64,000 bases of DNA from Aeromonas dhakensis (GCF_000820305.1 NZ_CDBH01000021.1:1-64000); one strand, 5' to 3'; counted from the first letter of the stretch, positions 30,056 to 39,548 are shown. Translations and numbers: made by a program. Notes: generated by a model from the sequence alone, not told the origin.

Positions 30056-30097
30056 AGCAGGGCGCTATCTTGCTAGAAGCGCCTCTGTCGCCCTGCT
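30056..30097 (+). other. Structured palindrome after the monooxygenase gene
   Basis: A 9-bp outer pairing (30056-30064 with 30089-30097) competes with an inner one (30061-30066 with 30078-30083). No T run follows, so it is not a standard terminator, but it could fold in the RNA. Confidence 0.45.
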
Positions 30098-30272
30098 GTC
30101 AGGTCATCGAGAGGGGGCGTTGTGGGGAGGACTGATGGGATTTCTGCTCTCTCTATTTTATCTAATGCACTGAATTAAAAGGAAAGTCAGGTTGGTGTCA
30201 GGCTGCTGTCGTGTCGCATGCCACCCTCCGGCCCCTATGCTGGCCCCGTCAATCAACCACAAGGAGTTCGAG

Positions 30273-30773
30273 ATGATCGTCAGGAAGTTGAGATTGCAGC
30301 GGGGCTGGTCACAGGAGCAGTTGGCCGCCTTTACCGGCCTGAGCGTTCGCACCATTCAGCGGATCGAGCAGGGTCAGCAGCCCGGACTGGAATCCATCAA
30401 GGCCCTGGCCGCCGTCTTTGAGCTCGAGGTGGCGCAACTTGACGGTACAAGCCAACAGGAGCATGAGATGAGAGGGAGTGACACGATGGAACGGGATCAG
30501 ATCCGGGTATCGGTAGAGGAGCGGGCCGCCATGCGTTATGTGGAGGGGCTCAAGGGCTTCTATTACCACATCGCCAGCTACCTGCTGGTAATATGCGGGC
30601 TGTTTGTCATCAACTATCTGAGCAACCCGGGCTATATCTGGGCCTGGTGGCCGGCACTGGGCTGGGGGCTGGGGCTGATCTCCCATGCCATCAACCTGTT
30701 CCAGCCCTTCAAGCTGTTCGGCCCCGAGTGGGAGCGACAGCAGATCGAGAAACGACTGGGACGCAAGCTCTAG
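30273..30773 (+). CDS. HTH (XRE) regulator fused to a 2TM membrane domain
   Basis: 166 residues. Residues 1-60 are a Cro/CI-type helix-turn-helix (LRLQRGWSQEQLAAFTGLSV, TIQRIEQGQQPGLESIKALA). After a linker, residues ~90-160 match the 2TM domain: AAMRYVEGLKGFYYHIASYL, two hydrophobic helices with the Trp-rich loop YIWAWWPALGWG, and FGPEWERQQIEKRL. A membrane-tethered transcription factor is the likely meaning; its targets and signal are unknown. The ATG at 30273 is chosen because AAGGAG lies 7 bases upstream. Confidence 0.82.
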   Translation: MIVRKLRLQRGWSQEQLAAFTGLSVRTIQRIEQGQQPGLESIKALAAVFELEVAQLDGTSQQEHEMRGSDTMERDQIRVSVEERAAMRYVEGLKGFYYHIASYLLVICGLFVINYLSNPGYIWAWWPALGWGLGLISHAINLFQPFKLFGPEWERQQIEKRLGRKL

Positions 30774-30792
30774 GGTGAGCTGTGCACCATAA

Positions 30793-30828
30793 AAAACGGG
30801 CCCGGCAATACCGGGCCCGTTTTGTTTT
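30793..30828. terminator. Bidirectional terminator between the XRE-2TM gene and the apaH end
   Basis: A 13-bp stem (30793-30805 with 30811-30823, loop CAATA) with A6 on the left and TTTTGTTTTAT on the right serves convergent genes. The core CCCGGCAATACCGGG nearly repeats the one at 5061. Confidence 0.87.
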
Positions 30829-30837
30829 ATTGTCTGC

Positions 30838-30918
30838 AGCTACCTGGCGTTGGCGGGACTGTGAGTGGCGATCAGGGCATCATCTTCATGGCACCACAGG
30901 GTTGCCCAGGTTCAGCCA
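30838..30918 (-). pseudogene. Decayed copy of the apaH 3' end
   Basis: On the minus strand this reads, in one frame, TLWCHEDDALIATHSPANAR then TAG. The true ApaH end is TLWRYEDDALIATPCPTYAK, so 13 of 20 residues match. The copy lies 86 bases beyond the original and begins immediately after the apaH stop. It has lost about 8 bases near its upstream edge. It is a partial tandem duplication, not a gene. Confidence 0.75.
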
Positions 30919-30925
30919 CTTATCG

Positions 30926-31747
30926 TCACTTGGCGTAGGTAGGGCAGGGGGTCGCGATCAGGGCATCATCTTCATAACGCCACAGGGTGAGGCTGTTGCC
31001 CCAGACGCAGCCGGTGTCGAGCGCCTTGATATCCTGCTTGCCGGTGTTGCCCATCAGGGCCGCCCAGTGGCCGAACACCAGAATGGGGTCGTCCACATGG
31101 TGTTCGCGCTGCTCGAACCAGGGGCGCAGGCCCGGGGTCGACTCGGTGGGGCCCTTCTTGCATTTGAAGTCGAGCCGGCCGTCGAAATAGCAGAAGCGCA
31201 TCCGGGTGAAGGTGTTGATGATGTAGCGGTAGCGCTCGATCCCGACCAGATCGTCCTGCCAGCCATCGGGCTGATCGCCATACATGTTGTGCAGCAACCA
31301 CTGGTACTGATCACCGCGCAGCAGGCTCTCCACCTCGCGGGCACAGTTGCGGGCGGTGCGGGCGTCCCACGCCGGGGAGATGCCGGCATGCACCATCATG
31401 ATGGGCAGGTCGGGGTGCTCCGCCAGCAGCGGGCGGTGGCGCAGCCACTCCAGCAGCTCGTCCCGATCCGGGGCGTCCATCAGCTCCTGCAGTCTGTCTT
31501 TCTTCTTGAGTGGGGCGACCCCATCGGCGACCGCCAGCAGGTGCAGGTCGTGGTTGCCGAGCACGGTGACGGCACGGTTGCCCAGCCCTTTGACGAAGCG
31601 CAGGGTGTTGAGGGAGTCCGGGCCGCGGGCGACCAGATCGCCGCACAGCCAGAGTACGTCGTTAGCGGGATCGAACTCGGCCAGATCCAGCAGACGGCGC
31701 AAGTCGTCGTAACAGCCCTGGATATCGCCAACAAAACAGTTCGCCAT
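30926..31747 (-). CDS. apaH: Symmetrical diadenosine tetraphosphatase ApaH
   Basis: Hydrolyses Ap4A to two ADP and removes NpnN caps from RNA. 273 residues with metallophosphatase motifs GDIQGCYDDL, GDLVARGPDS, GNHDLHLL and HAGISPAW, and a later H in FGHWAALMG. Last gene of lptD-surA-pdxA-rsmA-apaG-apaH, starting 6 bases past apaG. A degenerate duplicate of its own C-terminus lies immediately downstream. Confidence 0.95.
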   Translation of the reverse strand: MANCFVGDIQGCYDDLRRLLDLAEFDPANDVLWLCGDLVARGPDSLNTLRFVKGLGNRAVTVLGNHDLHLLAVADGVAPLKKKDRLQELMDAPDRDELLEWLRHRPLLAEHPDLPIMMVHAGISPAWDARTARNCAREVESLLRGDQYQWLLHNMYGDQPDGWQDDLVGIERYRYIINTFTRMRFCYFDGRLDFKCKKGPTESTPGLRPWFEQREHHVDDPILVFGHWAALMGNTGKQDIKALDTGCVWGNSLTLWRYEDDALIATPCPTYAK

Positions 31748-31753
31748 GAAACC

Positions 31754-32116
31754 TCAGTTGATAATGTGGGGGACGGCCAGCGTAAAGGGTGCGATGGGCA
31801 CCTCGAATTGCTGCCCCGACTCGTCTTGCAGGGTATAACTCCCTTCCATCACGCCGAGCGGGGTGGCCAGCGGCACGCCGCTCTGATAGCGGAAGGTCTC
31901 GCCGGGGGCGATGACCGGCTGCTCGCCGACCACGCCGGGGCCTTCGACTTCCAGCATCTTGCCATTGGCATCTGTGATGAGCCAGCGTCGGCGCAGCAGT
32001 TGCGCCGGGCCGGGCCCCAGGTTCTCGATCTCGATGAGATAGTGGAACTGGTAAGGGTCTTTGCTGTCCGCCACATACGAGGGGTATGGGCGGACCAGGA
32101 TGTGCGGGGTTGCCAC
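31754..32116 (-). CDS. apaG: Co2+/Mg2+ efflux-associated protein ApaG
   Basis: Small DUF525 protein with an immunoglobulin-like fold, 120 residues (E. coli 125). Recognised by NLGPGPAQLLRRRWLITDANG, VEGPGVVGEQPVIAPGE and TPLGVMEGSY. The start is GTG at 32116, with AAAGG upstream inside the end of rsmA, 4 bases past that stop. The biochemical role is not settled; mutants elsewhere show altered cobalt resistance. Confidence 0.93.
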   Translation of the reverse strand: MATPHILVRPYPSYVADSKDPYQFHYLIEIENLGPGPAQLLRRRWLITDANGKMLEVEGPGVVGEQPVIAPGETFRYQSGVPLATPLGVMEGSYTLQDESGQQFEVPIAPFTLAVPHIIN

Positions 32117-32120
32117 GGGA

Positions 32121-32933
32121 TCAGGCCTTTGGCTGATCCGCCAGCCAGTTGGCGATCATGACGAACTGCTCGAGGGAGAGGTTCTCCGGGCGCAGGTTGC
32201 CATCGATACCAAGCTCGGTCAGCTGGGCGTCCGTGATGAAGTTGGAGAAGCTGTTGCGAATGGTCTTGCGACGCTGGCCGAAGCCCTCGGTGCAGACCCG
32301 GTTCAGGCAACGAATGTCTTTCGCGACTATGGTGGGGTTCTTGTGCGGGATCAGACGGACCACGGCAGAATCCACCTTGGGCGCCGGCTTGAAGGCGCCA
32401 GGGCCCACTTCCAGCACAGGTACTACCTGGCAGTAGTACTGGGTCATCACGCTCAGACGGCCATAGGCCTTGCTGCCCGGGCCGGCGGCCAGACGCAGCA
32501 CCACTTCCTTTTGCAGCATGAAGTGCATGTCTTCTACCCGATCGGCGAACTCGCACAGGTGGAAGATGAGCGGGGTGGAGATGTTGTAGGGCAGGTTGCC
32601 GAAGATGCGCAGCGGCCCCTTGCCTTCCCCCATCAGGGTGCTGAAGTCAAAACGCATGGCATCGGCTTCGATGACGGTGAGCTTGTCCTTCAGGGTCGGG
32701 TGCTCGCGCAGGCGCGCCGCCAGATCCCGGTCCAGCTCGACTACGGTCATCTTGTCCATCTGGGCGGCGACCGGCTCGGTCAGCGCGGCCAGACCCGGGC
32801 CGATTTCCACCAGGTTCTGACCCGGTTGCGGATTGATGGCGGCCACGATCTGGTCGATCACGTAGCGATCGTGCAAGAAGTTCTGACCGAAACGCTTACG
32901 GGCCGTGTGGCCCATGTGCACCTTACTGCTCAT
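32121..32933 (-). CDS. rsmA: 16S rRNA dimethyladenosine transferase RsmA (KsgA)
   Basis: Dimethylates A1518 and A1519 in helix 45 of 16S rRNA, a late 30S checkpoint. 270 residues. Motifs: [13 protein letters not shown]-binding [10 protein letters not shown], and the catalytic NLPYNIST. Loss of this enzyme gives kasugamycin resistance in other bacteria. Its start overlaps the end of pdxA by 11 bases. Confidence 0.96.
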   Translation of the reverse strand: MSSKVHMGHTARKRFGQNFLHDRYVIDQIVAAINPQPGQNLVEIGPGLAALTEPVAAQMDKMTVVELDRDLAARLREHPTLKDKLTVIEADAMRFDFSTLMGEGKGPLRIFGNLPYNISTPLIFHLCEFADRVEDMHFMLQKEVVLRLAAGPGSKAYGRLSVMTQYYCQVVPVLEVGPGAFKPAPKVDSAVVRLIPHKNPTIVAKDIRCLNRVCTEGFGQRRKTIRNSFSNFITDAQLTELGIDGNLRPENLSLEQFVMIANWLADQPKA

Positions 32934-33918
32934 ATCTTTTTTTCTCTACCATCTTGATGGCGTGGTTGATCGCGGTGATCAGGCTGCCGGAGTCGGCCAG
33001 GCCCTTGCCTGCCAGATCCAGTGCGGTGCCGTGATCCACCGAAGTGCGGATGAAAGGGAGTCCAAGGGTGATATTGACCGAACTGCCGAAGCCCTTGTAT
33101 TTGAGCACGGGCAGCCCCTGGTCGTGGTACATGGCGAGTACCGCATCCGCATCCTTGAGGTATTTCTCCTGGAACAGGGTATCGGCCGGCAGCGGGCCGA
33201 CCAGATCGATCCCCTCCTGGCGCAGGCCGGCCAGGGCGGGTTCGATCACGTCAATCTCTTCACGGCCGAGGTGGCCGCCTTCCCCTGCGTGGGGGTTGAG
33301 GCCGCAGACGTAAATGCGGGGCTTGGCGATGCCAAACTTGGCTTTGAGATCCGCATCCAGGATGCGGATCACCTTGCCGAGGCGATCCTCGGTGATGGCC
33401 ATCGCCACATAGGCCAGCGGAATGTGGGTGGTCGCCAGCGCGACCCGCAGCCCTTCGGTCGCCAGCAGCATCACCACGTCGGCGGTGTTGGATTGCTGGG
33501 CGAAGAACTCGGTGTGACCGCTGAACGAGACGCCAGCCTGGTTGATGATCCCCTTGTGCACCGGCCCGGTCACCACGGCGGCAAATTCGCCGCTTATGTT
33601 GCCGTCGCAGGCGCGCTGCAGGGTGGCCAGCACGTAGGCACCATTGCCCTCGTCCAGCTTGCCCGGTATCACGGCGGCGCCGAGGGGAACCGGGCAGACG
33701 GTGAGGGTACCCGCCCGCTGCGGCTGCGCCGGCTGACCGGCATCATAGGGCAGCAGCTCGACGGGCAGCCCCAGCAGGGCGGCCCGTTCGCGCAGCAGCG
33801 CCGGATCGGCGATCACCACCAGCTGGTGCGGCCAATCCTGCTGGGCTATCTGCAGCACCAGATCCGGGCCGATCCCGGCCGGTTCACCCGGGGTAATGGC
33901 GAGGCGACGACAGGTCAT
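32923..33918 (-). CDS. pdxA: 4-hydroxythreonine-4-phosphate dehydrogenase PdxA
   Basis: NAD-dependent oxidation in the DXP-dependent route to pyridoxal phosphate. 331 residues. Conserved regions: [12 protein letters not shown] at the start, [13 protein letters not shown] and SGHTEFFA, the metal-binding His in TTHIPLAYV, and [16 protein letters not shown] near the C-terminus. Its start codon overlaps the surA stop by one base (TGATG), and its end overlaps rsmA. Confidence 0.96.
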   Translation of the reverse strand: MTCRRLAITPGEPAGIGPDLVLQIAQQDWPHQLVVIADPALLRERAALLGLPVELLPYDAGQPAQPQRAGTLTVCPVPLGAAVIPGKLDEGNGAYVLATLQRACDGNISGEFAAVVTGPVHKGIINQAGVSFSGHTEFFAQQSNTADVVMLLATEGLRVALATTHIPLAYVAMAITEDRLGKVIRILDADLKAKFGIAKPRIYVCGLNPHAGEGGHLGREEIDVIEPALAGLRQEGIDLVGPLPADTLFQEKYLKDADAVLAMYHDQGLPVLKYKGFGSSVNITLGLPFIRTSVDHGTALDLAGKGLADSGSLITAINHAIKMVEKKRYEQ

Positions 33919-35222
33919 CAGCTGCCGGCGCCTTCGATCTGGATGTAGGCCTCGTCACGCAGCTCGTCCAGCCAGGCCTGGGACTCTTCGGTGAAGCGGC
34001 GGTTGTAGATCAGCTGATAGGCGCGCTGCTCCTGGGCCTTGGTGGTGGCATCCTGGCTGCGGCGCTCTTCCAGCTGGACGATGTGCCAGCCGTGGGTCGT
34101 GCGGAAGGGTTCGCTGATCTGGCCCGGTTGCAGGCGGTTGACCATGTCGCGGAACTCGGGCACGTAGACGTTGGGATCGGACCAGCCCAGTTCGCCACCC
34201 TGCACCGCGGAGCCCGGATCCTCGGAGTACTTCTCCGCCAGGCTGGCGAAGCTCGCCTTGCCGCTCTTGATGTCGTGCAGGATGCCATCCAGCATCCCCT
34301 TGGCTTTCTCTTCGCTCAGGATGATGGAGGGCTTGATCAGGATGTGGCGGGCGCGCACTTCGGTCTGCACCACCTGCTGCTGGCCCTTGCTGTCGAACAC
34401 CTTGATGATGTGCAGACCGGCACCGGAGCGCAGCGGGCCGACGATGTCGCCCTTCTTGGCACCTTGCACGGCCTCGGCCATCAGGGTCGGCATCTCTTGC
34501 GGGCTCATCCAGCCCCAGTCACCCCCTTCCAGCGCCTTGGGTCCGCTGCTCTCGGCAATGGCCATCTTGCGGAAGTCGGCGCCCTGCTTGAGGGCGGCCA
34601 GGATGCGTTCAATCTTGCTCTTGGCGGCGTTGAGCTGCTCGGCGCTAGGGTTGTCCGGCAGGGCAACCTGGATGTGGCCGACATGGTACTGCTGTTGCTG
34701 CTGACCCTGCTTGGCCAGGATATCCACTACCTGCTTCACCTCCTGCTCGGAGATGTTGATGCGGCGGCGCACCTGGTTGCGGCGCACCTCGTTCATCAGG
34801 ATCTCGCGGCGCACCTCTTCCCGATACTGGGCATAGGTCAGCCCTTCGCGATCCAGCTGGGCACGCAGCTGATCCAGGGTCATCTTGTTGTCGGCGGCGA
34901 TGCTCTGGATCGCTTGCTCCAGCTGGGTATCGCTGATCTTGAGGCCCTGGCGCTCGGCCAGCTGCAACTGCAGGCTCTCCTGGATCAGGCGGTCCAGCGC
35001 CTGTTTGCGCAAGGTAGCGTCATCGGGCAGGGACTGGCCGTTTTCCTGGGCGGAGATCTTGACCTTCTGGACCAGGGCCTCCTGCTGGCTGGCCAGCACC
35101 ACGTCCTTGTTGACCACGGCAAGCACCTTGTCCATCAGCTCGGGGGCGGCGAAGGCACCCTGGCTCATGGCTCCGAACAGGCCTGCAGTCAGCAGGGAAA
35201 TCAACGTCTTCTTCATATCCAT
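33918..35222 (-). CDS. surA: Periplasmic chaperone and peptidyl-prolyl isomerase SurA
   Basis: Escorts unfolded outer-membrane proteins, including LptD, to the Bam complex. 434 residues: signal peptide 1-26 (MSQGAFAA), N-terminal chaperone domain, two parvulin domains at about 175-275 and 285-385 (the second with [10 protein letters not shown] and [11 protein letters not shown]), and a C-terminal helix. Two ATGs two codons apart could start it (35222 or 35216). It lies 24 bases downstream of lptD. Confidence 0.95.
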   Translation of the reverse strand: MDMKKTLISLLTAGLFGAMSQGAFAAPELMDKVLAVVNKDVVLASQQEALVQKVKISAQENGQSLPDDATLRKQALDRLIQESLQLQLAERQGLKISDTQLEQAIQSIAADNKMTLDQLRAQLDREGLTYAQYREEVRREILMNEVRRNQVRRRINISEQEVKQVVDILAKQGQQQQQYHVGHIQVALPDNPSAEQLNAAKSKIERILAALKQGADFRKMAIAESSGPKALEGGDWGWMSPQEMPTLMAEAVQGAKKGDIVGPLRSGAGLHIIKVFDSKGQQQVVQTEVRARHILIKPSIILSEEKAKGMLDGILHDIKSGKASFASLAEKYSEDPGSAVQGGELGWSDPNVYVPEFRDMVNRLQPGQISEPFRTTHGWHIVQLEERRSQDATTKAQEQRAYQLIYNRRFTEESQAWLDELRDEAYIQIEGAGS

Positions 35223-35246
35223 CTCTCAAGGCGTTTGCCAGACCGC

Positions 35247-37679
35247 TTATTGGTCTCGCAGGTTAAACGGACGAATGTAAGGCAGTGCTTCGGTGTCAAG
35301 GGAGGTGCCCTTGGTGCCGGTACCCACGCTACCCAATCCTTTCATTTCAAACTGAATGCCCAGGCTGCGCTCCGAGGTCGGACGCAGGGTCACGTTGTCC
35401 GGAGTGTTGACCCACTCCAGGTTGAAGTTGATGCTCCAGCAGCAGGAGTCGTACTTCAGGCCCACCTTGCGATCAGACTTCACGCTCTGGTTGAGCTCCT
35501 GGTAGTAACCCCCGTACAGGTGCCACTGATCGTTGAGCGGCGTGGTCAACAGCAGGCCGATCTGGTTGAGGTCGGTGACCTGTCCCCGGTTTTCGAGATC
35601 GTAGTTGGCGTCGCGCACGAAACGGTGGTTCAACTGGCTGATCAGCTTCTCGTGGCGATATTCGAGGGCGCTGTTGGCGGAGCTGAGCCGGCTCTGGTCC
35701 ATATCATATTGCGCGCCGGCATGGGCAAACCACTGCTCGTTGATCTTGGCATCCCCCTCGAAGGAGAGCGGGGAGCGGGTGTTGGTGGTCAGGGTTTCGC
35801 TGGGATAGAGCTTGACCCTGGGCGCAACGAAATCGAAAGCTTGGGCAACGGCCAGCCGAATTCGTTCATCGCCGACCTCATCATATACCCGGCTGGTGAG
35901 GCCGATGGAGACTCTGTTGGAGTCGCTGATGCGATCCAGGCCGGCGTAGCGGCGGTCGCTGAACAGGCTGTAGTAGTCCTGGCGCATGGTGGTGGAGTCA
36001 TAGACGCCTATGTTGTCCTGATCCTTGTAGGGCACATAGAGGTACTGGAACTCCGGCTCCAGGGTCTGGTTGGCATCGCCGCCAAACCAGTTCTGGTTGC
36101 GCTCGAAGGTCATGCCGCCCTTGAGGCGGAATGAGGGCAGGGTGCGGGTGATGATCCCTTCGTCCAGGGTGACTCCGTTGGCCCCTGCAGGGGTGAAGCG
36201 GCTGACGAAGGTCTGGCTCATGTTGTCCGGCACTTCCTGATCGTAACGGGTGTACATCAGCTTGTACTGGCTGTCGAGGTAGTAGCCAGCCTCGTTGATC
36301 AGCGGCATGGTCAGGGTCGGGGCCGTGTAGACCCGGGTGCCGGTGTAGGCGCCGCCCTGGTTCTGGGCGATGGCCTGGGCATTGTTGTAGCCGAACTTGG
36401 TGATCTCGGTGTTCCAGGCCAGATCGTACCAGCTGCCCTGCTGGTAGTAGTTGTGGTCGATGCGCGGCATCAGCTCGTGGGGCTGCTGGGCGCTGGCCAG
36501 CAGGATCTGGTAGGTGCGCACCTCGGTGTTGATGTTCCAGTTGGGCTGGAAGTAACCGGCCATCAGAGACTGCTGCAACTGGTTCTCGACCTGGGTACCC
36601 ACCTTGGGGGAGAAGTCGTTGAAGTAGTTGTAATCCCGATCCCGCACCTTGGTGTAGTCGAGCGACACCCGCATGGCGTTGTCGGCAAACAGCGAGGTGT
36701 GGTTTGCGTTGAGCAGGTAACGGTGACCGTCGGACATGGCCTGGTTGAGGCTCGGGGTCTCGTCGTACTGCTTGTCGTTGGCCAGGTTCTCGAAATAGAG
36801 GCTGCCCACGTGAGCCGGATCCGGCATGTAGCGGAACTGCACCTGCTCCATCAGGCCTCGTCTGTCCATGAAGCGGGAGGTGATGGTGGCATCGTAGTTG
36901 GGGGCTATGTTCCAGTAGAACGGCTGGGTGATGTCCATGCCGTTCTTGGAGCTCTGGGTGTAACCCGGGTAGAGCAGACCCGTTTTGCGCTCATCCTTGA
37001 TGGGGAAGTTGATGTACGGGAAGTAGAACACCGGGTAGTCGTAGAGCCAGAGGCTGGCGTTCCAGGCTTCCCCGAACACCTCGGTCTGATCGATGTCGAT
37101 GCTGCCCGCCTTCAGGGTCCAGACCTCCTGGCCCGGTGGGCAGGTGGTGTACTGGGCCCCTTCCAGGGTGATGTTCTGGTTGTTGTTGGTCATGGTGACC
37201 CGGTCGGCGGAGCCGCGCACCGGCGAGCCATGCACCTGATACTTGCCCTCTTCCAGCTCGGAATTCTTGGTATCCAGGTTGGATTTCAGGGTCTTGTCGC
37301 TGGTGACCGTGATCTGGCCGTCGTTGTAATAGATGTTGCCGATGGCGATGACGTCCCGGCTCTTCTGATCGAGCTCGGCGTAGTCGGAATCGAACTTGCG
37401 CACGCCCTGGCGCACCTTGACGTCGCCCTGATAGACGGCGGTGCCGCCCTGCTTGGCTTCGAGGCGATCGGCATCCACCTCCACGGGCTGGGCATTGGCG
37501 TCGGTGCCGGGCGCCAGTTTTTCAATCTTGGGGACATAGTCATAGCAGAGCCCGTCCAGGATCCCGGTGGCGGGAGGCGGCGTCAGCGGCGCTGCCTGCA
37601 CGATGGCAGGGGTCAGGGCAGGAACAAGGCTGATGGTCAGGGCGATGGGATAGGAGTATCCCAGTGTCCGTTTTGTCAT
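35247..37679 (-). CDS. lptD: LPS-assembly protein LptD
   Basis: Outer-membrane beta-barrel that inserts lipopolysaccharide into the outer leaflet with LptE. 810 residues (E. coli 784). Signal peptide to about residue 30, periplasmic LptA-like jellyroll domain about 60-230 (VEVDADRLEAKQGGTAVYQG), then the barrel. Four cysteines required for the inter-domain disulfides are visible: residue 45 (GLCYDY), about 180 (YTTCPPGQ), and the pair SCCW near 746-747. First gene of the operon; divergent from amgK. Confidence 0.96.
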   Translation of the reverse strand: MTKRTLGYSYPIALTISLVPALTPAIVQAAPLTPPPATGILDGLCYDYVPKIEKLAPGTDANAQPVEVDADRLEAKQGGTAVYQGDVKVRQGVRKFDSDYAELDQKSRDVIAIGNIYYNDGQITVTSDKTLKSNLDTKNSELEEGKYQVHGSPVRGSADRVTMTNNNQNITLEGAQYTTCPPGQEVWTLKAGSIDIDQTEVFGEAWNASLWLYDYPVFYFPYINFPIKDERKTGLLYPGYTQSSKNGMDITQPFYWNIAPNYDATITSRFMDRRGLMEQVQFRYMPDPAHVGSLYFENLANDKQYDETPSLNQAMSDGHRYLLNANHTSLFADNAMRVSLDYTKVRDRDYNYFNDFSPKVGTQVENQLQQSLMAGYFQPNWNINTEVRTYQILLASAQQPHELMPRIDHNYYQQGSWYDLAWNTEITKFGYNNAQAIAQNQGGAYTGTRVYTAPTLTMPLINEAGYYLDSQYKLMYTRYDQEVPDNMSQTFVSRFTPAGANGVTLDEGIITRTLPSFRLKGGMTFERNQNWFGGDANQTLEPEFQYLYVPYKDQDNIGVYDSTTMRQDYYSLFSDRRYAGLDRISDSNRVSIGLTSRVYDEVGDERIRLAVAQAFDFVAPRVKLYPSETLTTNTRSPLSFEGDAKINEQWFAHAGAQYDMDQSRLSSANSALEYRHEKLISQLNHRFVRDANYDLENRGQVTDLNQIGLLLTTPLNDQWHLYGGYYQELNQSVKSDRKVGLKYDSCCWSINFNLEWVNTPDNVTLRPTSERSLGIQFEMKGLGSVGTGTKGTSLDTEALPYIRPFNLRDQ

Positions 37680-37751
37680 GTGAAAGACTCGCGCAATCCG
37701 TGGTAGCTACGGCTGATTCAAGACATGCATTTTACGACAGGATTCATCGAG

Positions 37752-37779
37752 TTGACATTGCATGTCATTGCTTTATGTT
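37752..37779 (+). promoter_or_regulatory. Candidate promoter for amgK-murU-djlA
   Basis: TTGACA (37752-37757) is separated by 16 bases from TATGTT (37774-37779), 75 bases before the amgK start. The same 174-base gap must hold the lptD promoter on the other strand. Confidence 0.6.
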
Positions 37780-37853
37780 AGCCGGCAATGATAAAGCATT
37801 ATTGCGGCCAGGGCTAACAGCCAAGTGCTGCTTTCCAATTTGGTCCCCGACTT

Positions 37854-38864
37854 ATGCACGATCGCGATTCCCTCTTGCTGCACTGGGCGCGCCGGATTTC
37901 CGGTGATGCCAGCCTTCAGTTGACCCTCATTTCCGGTGACGCCAGTTTTCGCCGCTACCACCGTGGCGGTGGCCTGATCTGGGTGGATGCCAACCCTAAA
38001 ACCGAAAAGAATCATGAGTTTGTCCGTAATGCCTCGGCCCTGCACACCAGCGGTCTGCTGGCCCCCGAAGTGCGGGCGGTGGACTACGAGCAGGGGCTGC
38101 TGGCGGTGACCGATCTGGGGGATACCCAGCTTATCGGCTGCCTGAACGCAGACAATGTGCAGGCCTGGTACGGCAAGGCCATCGCGCTGCTGCCCCGTCT
38201 CGGCGCGGTTGAGCTGGACCTTGAGCCTTTTGATTCCGCCTTCATGGCGCGGGAGAACAGCATTTTCCCCGAGTGGCTGCTGGGTCACCATCTGCAACTG
38301 ACCCTGAGCGATGAAGAGCAGCAGCTGCTGACCGAGACCTTCGCCTGCCTCACCGAGAACAACCTGGCCCAGCCCCAGGGGGTGATGCACCGGGATTTTC
38401 ACAGCCGCAACCTGATGGTGTGCGGCGGTGAGACCCCGGCCGACAGCGAGCTGGCCGTCATCGACTTCCAGGACATGGTCATAGGGCCGCTCAGCTATGA
38501 CCTGGTCTCGCTGCTGAAAGACTGCTACGTGCGCTGGCCGGACGCGGTGATCGAGCAGGGCATGGCACTCGGGTTTGACACTTTGCAGCAAGCCAGTCTG
38601 CTGGGCGGGCTCGATTACGCCGCGTTTCGTCGCGCGGCTGACCTCACCGGCATGCAGCGCCACCTCAAGGCGGCGGGCATCTTCACCCGGCTCTACCACC
38701 GCGACGGCAAGTCCGGCTACCTCAAGGATATTCCCCGTACCCTGGGCTACGTGGTGGATGTCTGCCGCAGCCATGGCGCCGCCTATCCGGTGCTGGCCCG
38801 CTTCGGCCAGTGGCTGGAGCAGGTGGTGCTGCCCGGGCTGGCCCGCAGCGGAGTGGCGTCATGA
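37854..38864 (+). CDS. amgK: N-acetylmuramate/N-acetylglucosamine anomeric kinase AmgK
   Basis: Phosphorylates the anomeric carbon of MurNAc (and GlcNAc) in cell-wall recycling. 336 residues of the APH kinase fold: SGDASFRRYH near residue 28-37, the catalytic HRDFHSRNLMV and the DFG-like IDFQDMVIGP. The N-terminus contains an 11-residue internal repeat (ISGDASLQLTL then ISGDASFRRYH); the second copy fits the family. Its TGA overlaps the murU ATG (ATGA). Confidence 0.92.
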   Translation: MHDRDSLLLHWARRISGDASLQLTLISGDASFRRYHRGGGLIWVDANPKTEKNHEFVRNASALHTSGLLAPEVRAVDYEQGLLAVTDLGDTQLIGCLNADNVQAWYGKAIALLPRLGAVELDLEPFDSAFMARENSIFPEWLLGHHLQLTLSDEEQQLLTETFACLTENNLAQPQGVMHRDFHSRNLMVCGGETPADSELAVIDFQDMVIGPLSYDLVSLLKDCYVRWPDAVIEQGMALGFDTLQQASLLGGLDYAAFRRAADLTGMQRHLKAAGIFTRLYHRDGKSGYLKDIPRTLGYVVDVCRSHGAAYPVLARFGQWLEQVVLPGLARSGVAS

Positions 38865-39529
38865 AGGCGATGATTCTGGCCGCCGGGCGCGGCGAGCGGA
38901 TGCGCCCGCTCACCGACAGCCTGCCCAAGCCGCTGCTGGCGGTGGGGGGCAAGCCGCTCATCGTGCACCATATCGACAAACTCAAGGCGGCCGGCGTGAC
39001 CGACCTGGTCATCAATCACGCCTGGCTTGGTCACAAGCTGGTGGAAGCGCTCGGCGATGGCCGTGCGCTCGGGGTTTCCATCCACTGGTCGGCCGAGGAG
39101 AGCGCGCTGGAGACCGCCGGCGGCATCGTACAGGCGCTGCCGCTGCTGGGGGATGAGCCGTTTCTGGTGATCAACGGCGATACCTGGCTCGACCTGGACT
39201 ATCGCACCCTGGTGAGCCAGCCCCTTGGCGACCAGCTGGCCCACCTCTGGCTGGTGCCCAACCCGCCGCAGCATCCGGCGGGGGATTTTGCGCTGCAGGC
39301 GTGCAAGGTGGTTGATACCCCTGCGCTGACTTTCAGCGGCGTCGGGCTCTATGATCCCGCCGCCTTTGCCGGATTGGCGGCGGGGGCACGCAAGCTGGCG
39401 CCCCTGCTGCGGGAGTGGATGGCGAAAGGCAGGGTGGGTGGCAGCCTGCTGGCCGGCGAGTGGCGCGACATAGGGACGGCCCAGCGGCTGCACGAGCTGG
39501 ACGCTCAGTTGCAAGGACGCACTCATTAA
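38861..39529 (+). CDS. murU: N-acetylmuramate alpha-1-phosphate uridylyltransferase MurU
   Basis: Converts MurNAc-1-phosphate and UTP to UDP-MurNAc, completing the recycling shortcut that bypasses MurA. This route confers intrinsic fosfomycin tolerance in Pseudomonas. 223 residues of the nucleotidyltransferase fold: LAAGRGERMRPLTDSLPKPL, INGDTWLD and WRDIGTAQRL. The ATG at 38861 overlaps the amgK stop, so the two are translationally coupled. Confidence 0.93.
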   Translation: MKAMILAAGRGERMRPLTDSLPKPLLAVGGKPLIVHHIDKLKAAGVTDLVINHAWLGHKLVEALGDGRALGVSIHWSAEESALETAGGIVQALPLLGDEPFLVINGDTWLDLDYRTLVSQPLGDQLAHLWLVPNPPQHPAGDFALQACKVVDTPALTFSGVGLYDPAAFAGLAAGARKLAPLLREWMAKGRVGGSLLAGEWRDIGTAQRLHELDAQLQGRTH

Positions 39530-39548
39530 TTTCACGAGGTCTTGAACC

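Noticed and set aside
31849-32556. 235-codon frame overlapping apaG and rsmA on the same strand
   Set aside because: It uses a different frame from both certain genes and its translation is Arg/Gly/Ser-rich.
34083-36134. 683-codon open frame antisense to surA and lptD
   Set aside because: It is a shadow of two certain genes in a GC-rich region. The translation is low-complexity (runs of Leu, Gly, Val, His) without a recognisable domain.
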